Positions 42,180 to 50,245 of a DNA stretch of 64,000 nt are shown here, piece after piece (within the stretch, counting starts at the first letter, position 1; every line of letters begins with the position of its first letter). The DNA lies in contig CAJIYH010000006.1 of the NCBI GenBank assembly GCA_905181615.1, positions 1-64,000 of the forward strand, given 5' to 3'. Source of the stretch: an uncultured Flavobacteriaceae bacterium (GTDB taxonomy: Bacteria; Bacteroidota; Bacteroidia; Flavobacteriales; Flavobacteriaceae). A model generated the notes under the pieces. The model was not told where the DNA came from, made no database searches, and was given only the letters and a program-made list of their open reading frames with translations. Made by a program: the position numbers and the translations under genes.

Positions 42180-45100
42180 TTATTGAACTGTAATTATTCC
42201 ATACATACCGTTATGAACTGAACATTGGTAGTAATACGTTCCTGCAGCTGTAGGTGTCCAATTTACTACTCCGCTTGTAGCTCCATTATTAGTTACATTG
42301 GAAACTTGATTATCTGTACCTGTCCCTTGAACTGTTTTAATATAGAATGGATGACTAGCAGCATTTACAATAAAGTTAACCTCGTCTCCTACATTAATAG
42401 TTATTGAAGGGTCGTTTCCTGATACTGCACCATTTCTGTCAGAACCTGCTAGGGTATAATCAGAATTAGAAGATGCTGTGACGTTTATATTGTAATTAGG
42501 ACAAGTTCCCCAAACAGGTTTGTTGGCATCTGTTAGGGCAGAACTAAACAAAAAGTTTATGGGCTCTGAATTAATGTTAGAAACACACCAACCCGAAATA
42601 TCCTGATTAAATGAGGATGCATTTTCAAACATTCTGTCCATATTAGTTACATTAGAGGTGTCCCAGAAACCAATATCAGAGTTAAAGTTTGCTTTGCCAG
42701 AAAATAAATTTTGCATACTAGTAACCAATGTAGTACAAAGATTAACATTACTATTCGCTATTTGCCCTGCTATAGTTGAATTATCCACTGCGGCATAAGT
42801 TACCCCATTAATTACATCTGTATCTCCTGCCGTTGCATTTGGACATTGACAAGTTCCATTTATAAATGAGATGCTTCCTGAATTATTAGTTGTAGCTGCT
42901 GAATTTACCGTAATTGTTCCTGTAACTACTTGTGATGTTGAAGCCCCTGAAATAGTTACTGTATAGTTAAATGTTCCTGTTGCGTTAGCACTACCTGATA
43001 TAGTGGCTACATTATTACCAAAGGCTAAGGTTACTCCAGATGGAAAGCCTGATGCAGATGCAGATAATGTTCCTGTACAAATAGGTGCTGCCGTATATAC
43101 TATATCTGTAGTTGCGTTAGTAGCTGTTACTGTCTGTGAGTTAGAGCCACTTGTAAGTGCTACTGTAAATTCTTTTCCCCAGAGAGGTTTATTGGCTTCT
43201 ATTAGGGCTGATGACAAGTTAACAAATTCAGTCGGTTCAGATGTAATACTAGATACACACCAACCTGTTAAGTCTTGATTAAATACCTCAGCGGCTTTAA
43301 ATTGTTTAGACATATCTGTAACATTAGAAGTATCCCAATTACCAATATTTTGATTGAATGCAAATGCCGATGCGAACATATTAACCATACTGGATACATT
43401 AGAAGTATCCCAACTACCTATATTCTTATTGAATGCCCAGGCATTCCTAAACATTTCGTTCATATTAGTAACACTAGAAGTATTCCAATTACCAATATTT
43501 TGGTTGAATATATTTGCAGCCCTAAACATAAGAGTCATATCTGTGACATTTAGAGTATCCCAAGAGGAAATATCAGAGTTAAAAGATGTTGCACCATAAA
43601 ACATACTCTGCATATTTGTCACGTTGGAGGTATCCCAAAAACTTATATCTGAATTGAAAGAATCATTTGCTCGAAATAGTTCACTCATATCAGTAACCAA
43701 TGTTGTACACAGATTAACATTCCCATTCGCTATCTGACCTGCTATTGTTGAATTATTTACTGCAGTATAGGTAGTCCCATTAATTACAACTGTATCTCCT
43801 ACTGTTGCGTTAGGGCATTGACACGTTCCGTTTACAAATGAGATATTTCCTGAATTAGAAACAGCAGCACTTACAATAACTGTTCTACGAACTACTGTTG
43901 CAGCATTACCCGCAGCATCCGAAACGTTATACGATATTGTATATGTTCCTGCCGAAGATGTATCAACTGAACCAGATATTAATACTGATGATGTAATATC
44001 ACCATCAATATTATCAGTAGCTATTGCTCCTGGGTCTGTGAAGGTATCCCCTACGGTTAAATTGACGGTAGAAGAACCTGTTAATGTAATTGTTGGTGGT
44101 GTTGTATCTGGGAGTGGGTCAACAATGACTGTTCTTGTTACCGAAACGAAGTTATTCCCACTATCCGAAACAGAATAGACTAAGGTGTACGATCCTGCAT
44201 TAGAAACATCAACTGTTCCTGAAGTTGTTATAGAAGCTGTGATATCTCCATCCTCTTGGTCTGTTGCAACACATCCATCCTCTATGTAAGTGTCTCCCAC
44301 TAGAAGAGTAATAGTTGAAGAACCTGTTAAGGTAATCGTTGGAGGTAAATCTAAACTTACAATTACTGTTCTGGTTATTGAAACAGAGTTACCTGCTGCA
44401 TCAGAGACTGTGTAAGTAATTAAATAAGTTCCCTCGGTTGCTGTATCAACAGTTCCAGAAGATGTAATTGAAGAGGTAATGTCTCCGTCTATACTATCCT
44501 CTGCAGTAGCTCCTGCATCTGTAAAAGTATCTCCTACTCCTAAATAGATTGTAGAAGAACCCACAAGTGATATAACAGGTGGTAAAGAAGTGTCTGTAGC
44601 TTCATCATAAGTGTCATCTCTATCTCCTGTAGCATCCTCTGTACATCCGCTATTTAGACTAATTGAAAAACTAATATATCCATTGGTAAGAACAAGGTTT
44701 GTAATAGCTCCAAAAGGAGATTCCTCTTGGGTTAAGGTAATTGTTGTATTTGAATCTACGTTAAACTGACCTGTAACGGTAATAGTTCCAGTGGCTATTG
44801 TAAATGTACCATCTGTTCTAAATATGATTTCTGACACTTCACAATCTGTAAACTTACTAGTATCAGTTCCACCTGTTCGTTTTCTTATTTTCCACTTTCC
44901 AACTCCTAGAAACTCATTATTATCAGATAGGACTTGACTTATAGTTTCTTCAAATGTTGCAGTAACTGATTTTGTTCCATCAATAGTAACATCAATCTGG
45001 TTTGTTGTTTCAGTTGAAGACCCAGACCAACTATTAAATATAGAACCACCAGAAGGTGTTGCAATTAAACGAACTACGTCTCCTGAATTATATTCTTCAG

Positions 45101-45473
45101 AGGTTTTATCCGAACTGATTACTTCTTGTGTTATTGTACCTTCTCCTATCTTACCTACACTAAGAGTATACTGTGTTCTTATAAAGTTAGCAGTAATTGT
45201 CTTATTGCTATTCATTGAAACAGTTAATGGATTGTCTGTGCCAGAAGCATCTCCAGACCAACTAGTAAATTCATACCCAGCATCAGCAGTAGCTGTTATT
45301 GAAACATTAGAGTTTTCGTTGTAAGTTCCACCCGTATTGTTTACAGTCCCTCCTTCAGAAGCTATAGCTGTTAAAGTATAGGTTATCGTTGGTGTTGGTG
45401 CAGGAAGAGGACTATCCTTTGAACAGGATAAAAGAATAAAAAAAGCAAATAGAGTAGGACTAAAATTTTTCAA
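42180..45473 (-). CDS. Surface lipoprotein, mosaic paralog 2 of 35715..39137
   Basis: Lipobox FILLSCSKDS; near-identical N-terminal ~1.1 kb and C-terminal ~0.33 kb to paralog 1; DUF5011/HYR, BspA-like repeats, cupredoxin-like end. Confidence 0.82.
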   Translation of the reverse strand: MKNFSPTLFAFFILLSCSKDSPLPAPTPTITYTLTAIASEGGTVNNTGGTYNENSNVSITATADAGYEFTSWSGDASGTDNPLTVSMNSNKTITANFIRTQYTLSVGKIGEGTITQEVISSDKTSEEYNSGDVVRLIATPSGGSIFNSWSGSSTETTNQIDVTIDGTKSVTATFEETISQVLSDNNEFLGVGKWKIRKRTGGTDTSKFTDCEVSEIIFRTDGTFTIATGTITVTGQFNVDSNTTITLTQEESPFGAITNLVLTNGYISFSISLNSGCTEDATGDRDDTYDEATDTSLPPVISLVGSSTIYLGVGDTFTDAGATAEDSIDGDITSSITSSGTVDTATEGTYLITYTVSDAAGNSVSITRTVIVSLDLPPTITLTGSSTITLLVGDTYIEDGCVATDQEDGDITASITTSGTVDVSNAGSYTLVYSVSDSGNNFVSVTRTVIVDPLPDTTPPTITLTGSSTVNLTVGDTFTDPGAIATDNIDGDITSSVLISGSVDTSSAGTYTISYNVSDAAGNAATVVRRTVIVSAAVSNSGNISFVNGTCQCPNATVGDTVVINGTTYTAVNNSTIAGQIANGNVNLCTTLVTDMSELFRANDSFNSDISFWDTSNVTNMQSMFYGATSFNSDISSWDTLNVTDMTLMFRAANIFNQNIGNWNTSSVTNMNEMFRNAWAFNKNIGSWDTSNVSSMVNMFASAFAFNQNIGNWDTSNVTDMSKQFKAAEVFNQDLTGWCVSSITSEPTEFVNLSSALIEANKPLWGKEFTVALTSGSNSQTVTATNATTDIVYTAAPICTGTLSASASGFPSGVTLAFGNNVATISGSANATGTFNYTVTISGASTSQVVTGTITVNSAATTNNSGSISFINGTCQCPNATAGDTDVINGVTYAAVDNSTIAGQIANSNVNLCTTLVTSMQNLFSGKANFNSDIGFWDTSNVTNMDRMFENASSFNQDISGWCVSNINSEPINFLFSSALTDANKPVWGTCPNYNINVTASSNSDYTLAGSDRNGAVSGNDPSITINVGDEVNFIVNAASHPFYIKTVQGTGTDNQVSNVTNNGATSGVVNWTPTAAGTYYYQCSVHNGMYGIITVQ

Positions 45474-45609
45474 AACATAAAATTTTTGAAATGTAAAGCT
45501 AAAACTTTAAATTAAATAATCATCTACTGCATTATCACTTCAGCATAGGGGCGAAAGTCTTTTCTATTATAAAGCATTATTTATTGAGTAGCTTTTCATA
45601 ATATCTTAT

Positions 45610-45689
45610 TTATCAGTACAATGTACAAAACTGTTTTTAGAGCTTGTTTTCATTATCTGAACTTAATAAACAGGATATGCCTTGGGTTT
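45610..45689. repeat. Intergenic repeat module beta, copy 2
   Basis: ttatcagtacaatgtacaaaactgtttttagagcttgttttcattatctgaacttaataaacaggatatgccttgggttt. Confidence 0.8.
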
Positions 45690-45722
45690 AGTATATTTAA
45701 CTTGAAAATTAAAACCTAAAAA

Positions 45723-45953
45723 ATGAAGAAAATTCTATTACTACTTATTGGACTAACGATTCTGTATAGTTGTGATAAAAGAGATGATTGCTTTACAATA
45801 GGAGAAAAGTTTATTGCGGAAGGACAATATTATTTTCTAGATGATGAATTAGGAAATAACAGATATGAGAACACACGCCCTAGTGGGCAGATTATCATAT
45901 CAGAAGAAGTTTACACTGAGTATTTGGTTGGAGATGAATTTTGTATTAATTAG
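45723..45953 (+). CDS. Small lipoprotein (76 aa)
   Basis: MKKILLLLIGLTILYSCDKRDD lipobox. Confidence 0.6.
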   Translation: MKKILLLLIGLTILYSCDKRDDCFTIGEKFIAEGQYYFLDDELGNNRYENTRPSGQIIISEEVYTEYLVGDEFCIN

Positions 45954-46119
45954 AGCTTACAATTATAGAATTAAGTTAAATGTTAATTTCTTACTAGTCT
46001 GTTTTATTTTAAAATACGATGTAAACAGAATTAAACTTTAAGTTTAGAAATTTAACTATAATTAAAAATCTAAAAAATGAAGAAAATTGAATTAGTAAAC
46101 TTATGGTAAACTTTTAAGC

Positions 46120-46156
46120 AAAAAAAACACCTAAACTGATGTCTAAGTGTTTTTAT
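46120..46156 (-). terminator. Terminator after the tRNA block
   Basis: Minus strand AAAACACTTAGacatcagTTTAGGTGTTTTTTTT: 11-bp stem (with G-U) plus T-run. Confidence 0.75.
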
Positions 46157-46191
46157 ATTTTGGTAACTTTCTGATTACTAGCATTAAGTTG

Positions 46192-46263
46192 AGCCAGCGA
46201 GCAGATTTGAACTGCCGACCTCTTCCTTACCAAGGAAACGCTCTACCCCTGAGCTACACCGGC
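46192..46263 (-). tRNA. tRNA-Thr (GGT)
   Basis: Minus strand GCCGGTGTAGCTCAGGGGTAGAGCGTTTCCTTGGTAAGGAAGAGGTCGGCAGTTCAAATCTGCTCGCTGGCT. Confidence 0.95.
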
Positions 46264-46271
46264 AAAAAGAG

Positions 46272-46344
46272 AGCGAGAGACCGGGTTCGAACCGGCGACA
46301 TTCAGCTTGGAAGGCTGACGCTCTACCAACTGAGCTACTCTCGC
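46272..46344 (-). tRNA. tRNA-Gly (TCC)
   Basis: Minus strand GCGAGAGTAGCTCAGTTGGTAGAGCGTCAGCCTTCCAAGCTGAATGTCGCCGGTTCGAACCCGGTCTCTCGCT. Confidence 0.95.
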
Positions 46345-46373
46345 TTTTTAAAACCTTATAAAGGTTAGGGTTG

Positions 46374-46455
<82 letters not shown>

Positions 46456-46524
46456 AGAATATTTCAATAAACAAGAATGATGTTCTTGAATGAATCGACA
46501 ACGTATTCGATTCTTTTTTCTTTG

Positions 46525-46598
46525 AGCCGATGGAGGGACTCGAACCCACGACCTGCTGATTACAAATCAGCTGCTCTAGCCAGCTGAGCTACATCGGC
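46525..46598 (-). tRNA. tRNA-Thr (TGT)
   Basis: Minus strand GCCGATGTAGCTCAGCTGGCTAGAGCAGCTGATTTGTAATCAGCAGGTCGTGGGTTCGAGTCCCTCCATCGGCT. Confidence 0.95.
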
Positions 46599-46691
46599 TT
46601 TTATTGGTATAAAACTACGTTCTTTTGAACGGTGTGCAAATGTAGATATTTATTTTTTTTGATTCAAACGAATTGAAGAAAAAAATATGAA

Positions 46692-46985
46692 TTATTTGAT
46701 AATTTCTTTATGCTTTTTCAAAACACGTTCTGCGGCCCTGACATTCAAATCAATAGCTTCCTCAAAGGATTTACATATTTTCTTCACTATAACATTATCT
46801 CCTACAATCCTTAGTTTAATCTCTGCAAACTTATTTATTCGATCGGAAGCATTCTCTACTTTGAATGTAACTTCTGCACTTAAAATTTTATCATAGAACT
46901 GTTCTAGCTTTTCAATTCTCTTTTTTGCGAATTCAATTAATTTAACGTCTGCTGTAAAATTGATGGATTGGATGTTGATTGTCAT
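46692..46985 (-). CDS. hpf: Ribosome hibernation promoting factor / RaiA family
   Basis: INIQSINFTADVKLIEFAKKRIEKLEQFYDKILSAEVTFKVEN. Confidence 0.9.
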   Translation of the reverse strand: MTINIQSINFTADVKLIEFAKKRIEKLEQFYDKILSAEVTFKVENASDRINKFAEIKLRIVGDNVIVKKICKSFEEAIDLNVRAAERVLKKHKEIIK

Positions 46986-47008
46986 AATTATTAGTGTTTA
47001 AAGTAAAA

Positions 47009-47902
47009 CTATTTTTCAGTTCCTCTGGGATGTGCCTGAGCATAAACCTGCTTCATCTTATCAATACTGGTATGCGTATAGACTTGAGTAGCTGCTAAGG
47101 AAGCGTGCCCTAAAAGTTCTTTCACCGCATTTAAATTTGCTCCTTTATTTAGTAGGTGTGTTGCAAAACTATGTCGGAGCATGTGCGGACTTCGTTTAAC
47201 TTTTGTAGACACTATACCAATATAATCATTTACCGTTTTGTAAACAAAATTCTCCGAGATATTTTTGCCCTTTTCAGACTGAAGAAAGTTACCCTTTAAA
47301 ACATAGTTTGAATTTTGCTCTGCTAAACTAAAAAAATTCTTCATCGAATTATGCAAAGAATCTAACATCGGTATTATCCTTTCTTTATTTCTTTTGCCTA
47401 AAACACGGATGGTTTTAGAATCAAACGAGACATCGCTTTGCTTAAGCGATATTAACTCCGCACGACGCATCCCTGTTCCATACAAAAGCTCTATTACACT
47501 TCTTTGCAACCAACCCTTGTAAGAATCCTCAAAATGATCTCCTTCAAACAACTCTTTCATTTCTTTTTCTGAAAAGGGAATTTGCACTTTCTTGGACTGC
47601 TTTAGTGGAATGTGTTTTCGAAGAGGAGATGTTTTAATAACCTCTAGTCGTAATAAAAAATTGTAATAAGACCGTAATACTGAAATTTTACGATTAACTG
47701 TTCGGTTGCTTTTTCCTTTTTCTACCAATGCCACTAACCAAGAGCGAATATATGAATAGGGGGCTTTATCAATATCAGTGTCGTCAAAATTATCTTTACA
47801 GAATTGCTCAAAGCTAAGCAGATCATTAGAATAGGCGATTTGCGTATGTAACGAATATTTACGTTCATAGGTTATATACTCTATATATTTGGGTATGGAC
47901 AT
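47009..47902 (-). CDS. xerC: Tyrosine recombinase XerC/XerD family
   Basis: ELLYGTGMRRAELISLK; SPHMLRHSFATHLLNKGANLNAVKELLGHASLAATQVYTH; housekeeping position between rpsU and hpf. Confidence 0.92.
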   Translation of the reverse strand: MSIPKYIEYITYERKYSLHTQIAYSNDLLSFEQFCKDNFDDTDIDKAPYSYIRSWLVALVEKGKSNRTVNRKISVLRSYYNFLLRLEVIKTSPLRKHIPLKQSKKVQIPFSEKEMKELFEGDHFEDSYKGWLQRSVIELLYGTGMRRAELISLKQSDVSFDSKTIRVLGKRNKERIIPMLDSLHNSMKNFFSLAEQNSNYVLKGNFLQSEKGKNISENFVYKTVNDYIGIVSTKVKRSPHMLRHSFATHLLNKGANLNAVKELLGHASLAATQVYTHTSIDKMKQVYAQAHPRGTEK

Positions 47903-47972
47903 AAATAAACGTTGATACTCAAAGTTATAAAACTTTAAACAACAACGCTTATATTTTAAGCAACAATTAAAA

Positions 47973-48167
47973 TTAAAGAGCTTCTGAGTCTCTCAATTTT
48001 TGGATGTATTGTGCTTTCTGAATTTTTACTCTGTTCTTGACAGAAGGTTTTGCAAACTGTTTACGAGAACGTAGCTGACGCATGCCTCCAGTTTTATCAA
48101 ATTTACGTTTAAAGCGCTTTAAAGCTCTATCGATATTTTCACCTTCTTTAATTGGTATAATTAACAT
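47973..48167 (-). CDS. rpsU: 30S ribosomal protein S21 (start at 48167, not 48212)
   Basis: MLIIPIKEGENIDRALKRFKRKFDKTGGMRQLRSRKQF; SD AGGAGGTG upstream of ATG at 48167. Confidence 0.95.
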   Translation of the reverse strand: MLIIPIKEGENIDRALKRFKRKFDKTGGMRQLRSRKQFAKPSVKNRVKIQKAQYIQKLRDSEAL

Positions 48168-48174
48168 AATAATG

Positions 48175-48182
48175 CACCTCCT
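48175..48182 (-). promoter_or_regulatory. Full-strength Shine-Dalgarno for rpsU
   Basis: Minus strand AGGAGGTG-CATTATT-ATG. Confidence 0.85.
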
Positions 48183-48241
48183 TTCGTTAAAATAGGTCGC
48201 AAATATAAGCAACCTTTTATATAAATCTAATTTTTATTTAC

Positions 48242-49399
48242 TTAATCTTTCAAGAGTTCTCTTGAGATTACCAGTTTCTGAATTTCAGTTGTTCCCTCGC
48301 CTATAGTACAGAGTTTTGCGTCTCGATAAAACTTTTCGACAGGATAGTCTTTTGTAAACCCATAGCCTCCGTGAATCTGTAGGGCTTCGTTGGCAACTTT
48401 AACACAAACTTCAGAAGCATACATCTTTGCCATTGCCCCTATTTTAGTTATATTTTTGCCTTGGTTTTTATCAAAAGCTGCTTTGTGTAAGAGCAATTCA
48501 GAAGCTTCAATTTCTGTAGCCATTTCGGCTAGTTTAAACGAAATTCCCTGAAAAGAACTGATCGGCTTTCCAAACTGTTTTCGTTCTTTCGAATACTGAA
48601 GTGCTGCTTGGTAAGCTCCTTTAGCTAACCCTAAGGATAACGCTCCAATTGAAATCCGTCCACCATCTAATATTTTCATTGACTGAATGAATCCTTCGCC
48701 TACCGCTCCCAATCTATTTTCGTCTGATATTACGCAGTTATCAAAAACCATTTCTGCAGTTTCTGAAGCACGCATACCCAATTTATCTTCTTTTTTTCCA
48801 AAACCAAAACCAGGAGTTCCTCGCTCTACAACAAAAGCAGTCATACCTCGACTGTCTCCTTTTGATCCGTCACGAGCAATGACTACAGCAATGTGTCCAC
48901 TTTTTCCATGGGTTATGAAATTCTTAGTTCCGTTCAACACCCAGGTGTCTCGTACTTTTTTGGCGGTGGTGTTCATACATTTTGCATCGGATCCTGTACT
49001 GTGTTCTGTAAGCCCCCAAGCACCAATATATTCTCCAGAAGTTAATTTAGGTAGCCATTTTGAGCGTTGCGTATCGTTTCCAAAAAGGTAAATGTGGTTG
49101 GTGCAAAGCGAATTATGAGCTGCTACAGAAAGTCCAATAGAGGGATCTACAATAGATATTTGTTCAATTACAGAAATATACTCATGATAGCCTAAGCCTG
49201 AACCTCCGTAATCTTCTGGAATTAAAACTCCCAAAAAACCTAGTGCTCCAGCTTGACGCATTAAATCAATTGGAAAGTGCTGACTTTCATCCCATTCTTT
49301 TATATATGGTTTAATATACTTAACTGCAAAATCTCTTGCAGAATCAGTAATCATGTCTATTGACTCTGAGGTTTGATGTGAGAAGGAGTTTTCAATCAT
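48242..49399 (-). CDS. Acyl-CoA dehydrogenase
   Basis: GAWGLTEHSTGSDA, YSKERKQFGKPISSFQGISFKLAEMA, QIHGGYGFTKDYPVEKFYRDAKLCTIGEGTTEIQKLVI. Confidence 0.95.
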   Translation of the reverse strand: MIENSFSHQTSESIDMITDSARDFAVKYIKPYIKEWDESQHFPIDLMRQAGALGFLGVLIPEDYGGSGLGYHEYISVIEQISIVDPSIGLSVAAHNSLCTNHIYLFGNDTQRSKWLPKLTSGEYIGAWGLTEHSTGSDAKCMNTTAKKVRDTWVLNGTKNFITHGKSGHIAVVIARDGSKGDSRGMTAFVVERGTPGFGFGKKEDKLGMRASETAEMVFDNCVISDENRLGAVGEGFIQSMKILDGGRISIGALSLGLAKGAYQAALQYSKERKQFGKPISSFQGISFKLAEMATEIEASELLLHKAAFDKNQGKNITKIGAMAKMYASEVCVKVANEALQIHGGYGFTKDYPVEKFYRDAKLCTIGEGTTEIQKLVISRELLKD

Positions 49400-49535
49400 A
49401 GGAGATTTATTTACTGCAAATATAACGCTAATCTTTCTAATTTCAAGGAATCAAATTCAGGTTCATTCAGAAGACTTTTCAACGTTATTTTTTTGTTTTT
49501 TGTTTGGAGTCCTATAATTTTTTTCGCTTTTTTTG

Positions 49536-50177
49536 TTAAAATAGAATCCTAAAAAGATCCTCCATGGTAGCCTCAGCTAATACTATTTTATTGCGTTTAG
49601 CGGGATTCAAAATTTGATATTGACTCTTTATCTTGCTGATTACCAAACTGTCTAATCCATAAACCTGATCGAGTTATTTCATAAGGTCAAATCCTTTAAT
49701 ACAGGCTCGATATTTAACGATTCACTTAGAAAGAACTGCTCCAATTCCGTGAATTTCTGTAAGCTCCTCCGCTGTTGCTGTGTTAATATCTTTTATTACT
49801 GAAATATTTAGATCTTTAGCTTTTAGCTTCTTCAAAGTTACCCATTCAGGGAATTTAAAATAAGGGCTCTATTTTATAATCCAATCCGACGAAACTTGAT
49901 TAACCACTTTGAATTCCGCAATGGAATTTGCGAATTTTCCTGAATTTCGAAACCGATACAAGCGCTCAATTTCTTATAAATAAAGATTTAATTGGAAGCC
50001 TTTTGATAAAAATATGTGGTTTGGATTGATTGGATAAATTTGATCTTTTCTTTCTCGTTGTTTCAAAGAATCAATTTGCTCATGTAAAACAAAGTCAAAA
50101 GCCATAATGTCCCTTAGTTCATTCTGAAGAGAGAAAAATTTAAGATAGATCTGAAAACCTATCAATATTGAAAACAA
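49536..50177 (-). pseudogene. ComEA-like helix-hairpin-helix protein, one frame interrupted by four nonsense codons
   Basis: N-term ...IYPINPNHIFLSKGFQLNLYL*EIERLYRFRNSGKFANSIAEFKVVNQVSSDWIIK*SPYFKFPEWV...DINTATAEELTEIHGIGAVLSK*IVKYRACIKGFDLMK*LDQVYGL...; stops at 49974-49976, 49869-49871, 49722-49724, 49674-49676. Confidence 0.82.
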
Positions 50178-50230
50178 AAAAAGGCCATTCGCTGTGTTCG
50201 GTATGAACGATAAGCGAATGAGCTTTTTTG
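50176..50230 (-). terminator. Terminator downstream of the AGCS symporter gene
   Basis: aaaaaAGgcCATTCGCT...AGCGAATGagCTtttttt inverted repeat. Confidence 0.65.
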
Positions 50231-50245
50231 TGGTATCAATTTTTT

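Noticed and set aside
35683-45689. Integron-like cassette array with attC sites
   Set aside because: The repeats lack convincing RYYYAAC...GTTRRRY core sites and internal palindromy, gene orientation is mixed, and the only tyrosine recombinase nearby (47009-47902) looks like housekeeping XerC/D.
46147-46368. ORF 46147-46368 (73 aa)
   Set aside because: Runs antisense across tRNA-Thr and tRNA-Gly; not a gene.
47009-47902. Tyrosine recombinase as a mobile-element integrase for the island
   Set aside because: Its position between rpsU and hpf is, as far as I know, the normal flavobacterial XerC/D locus; no att repeats identified.
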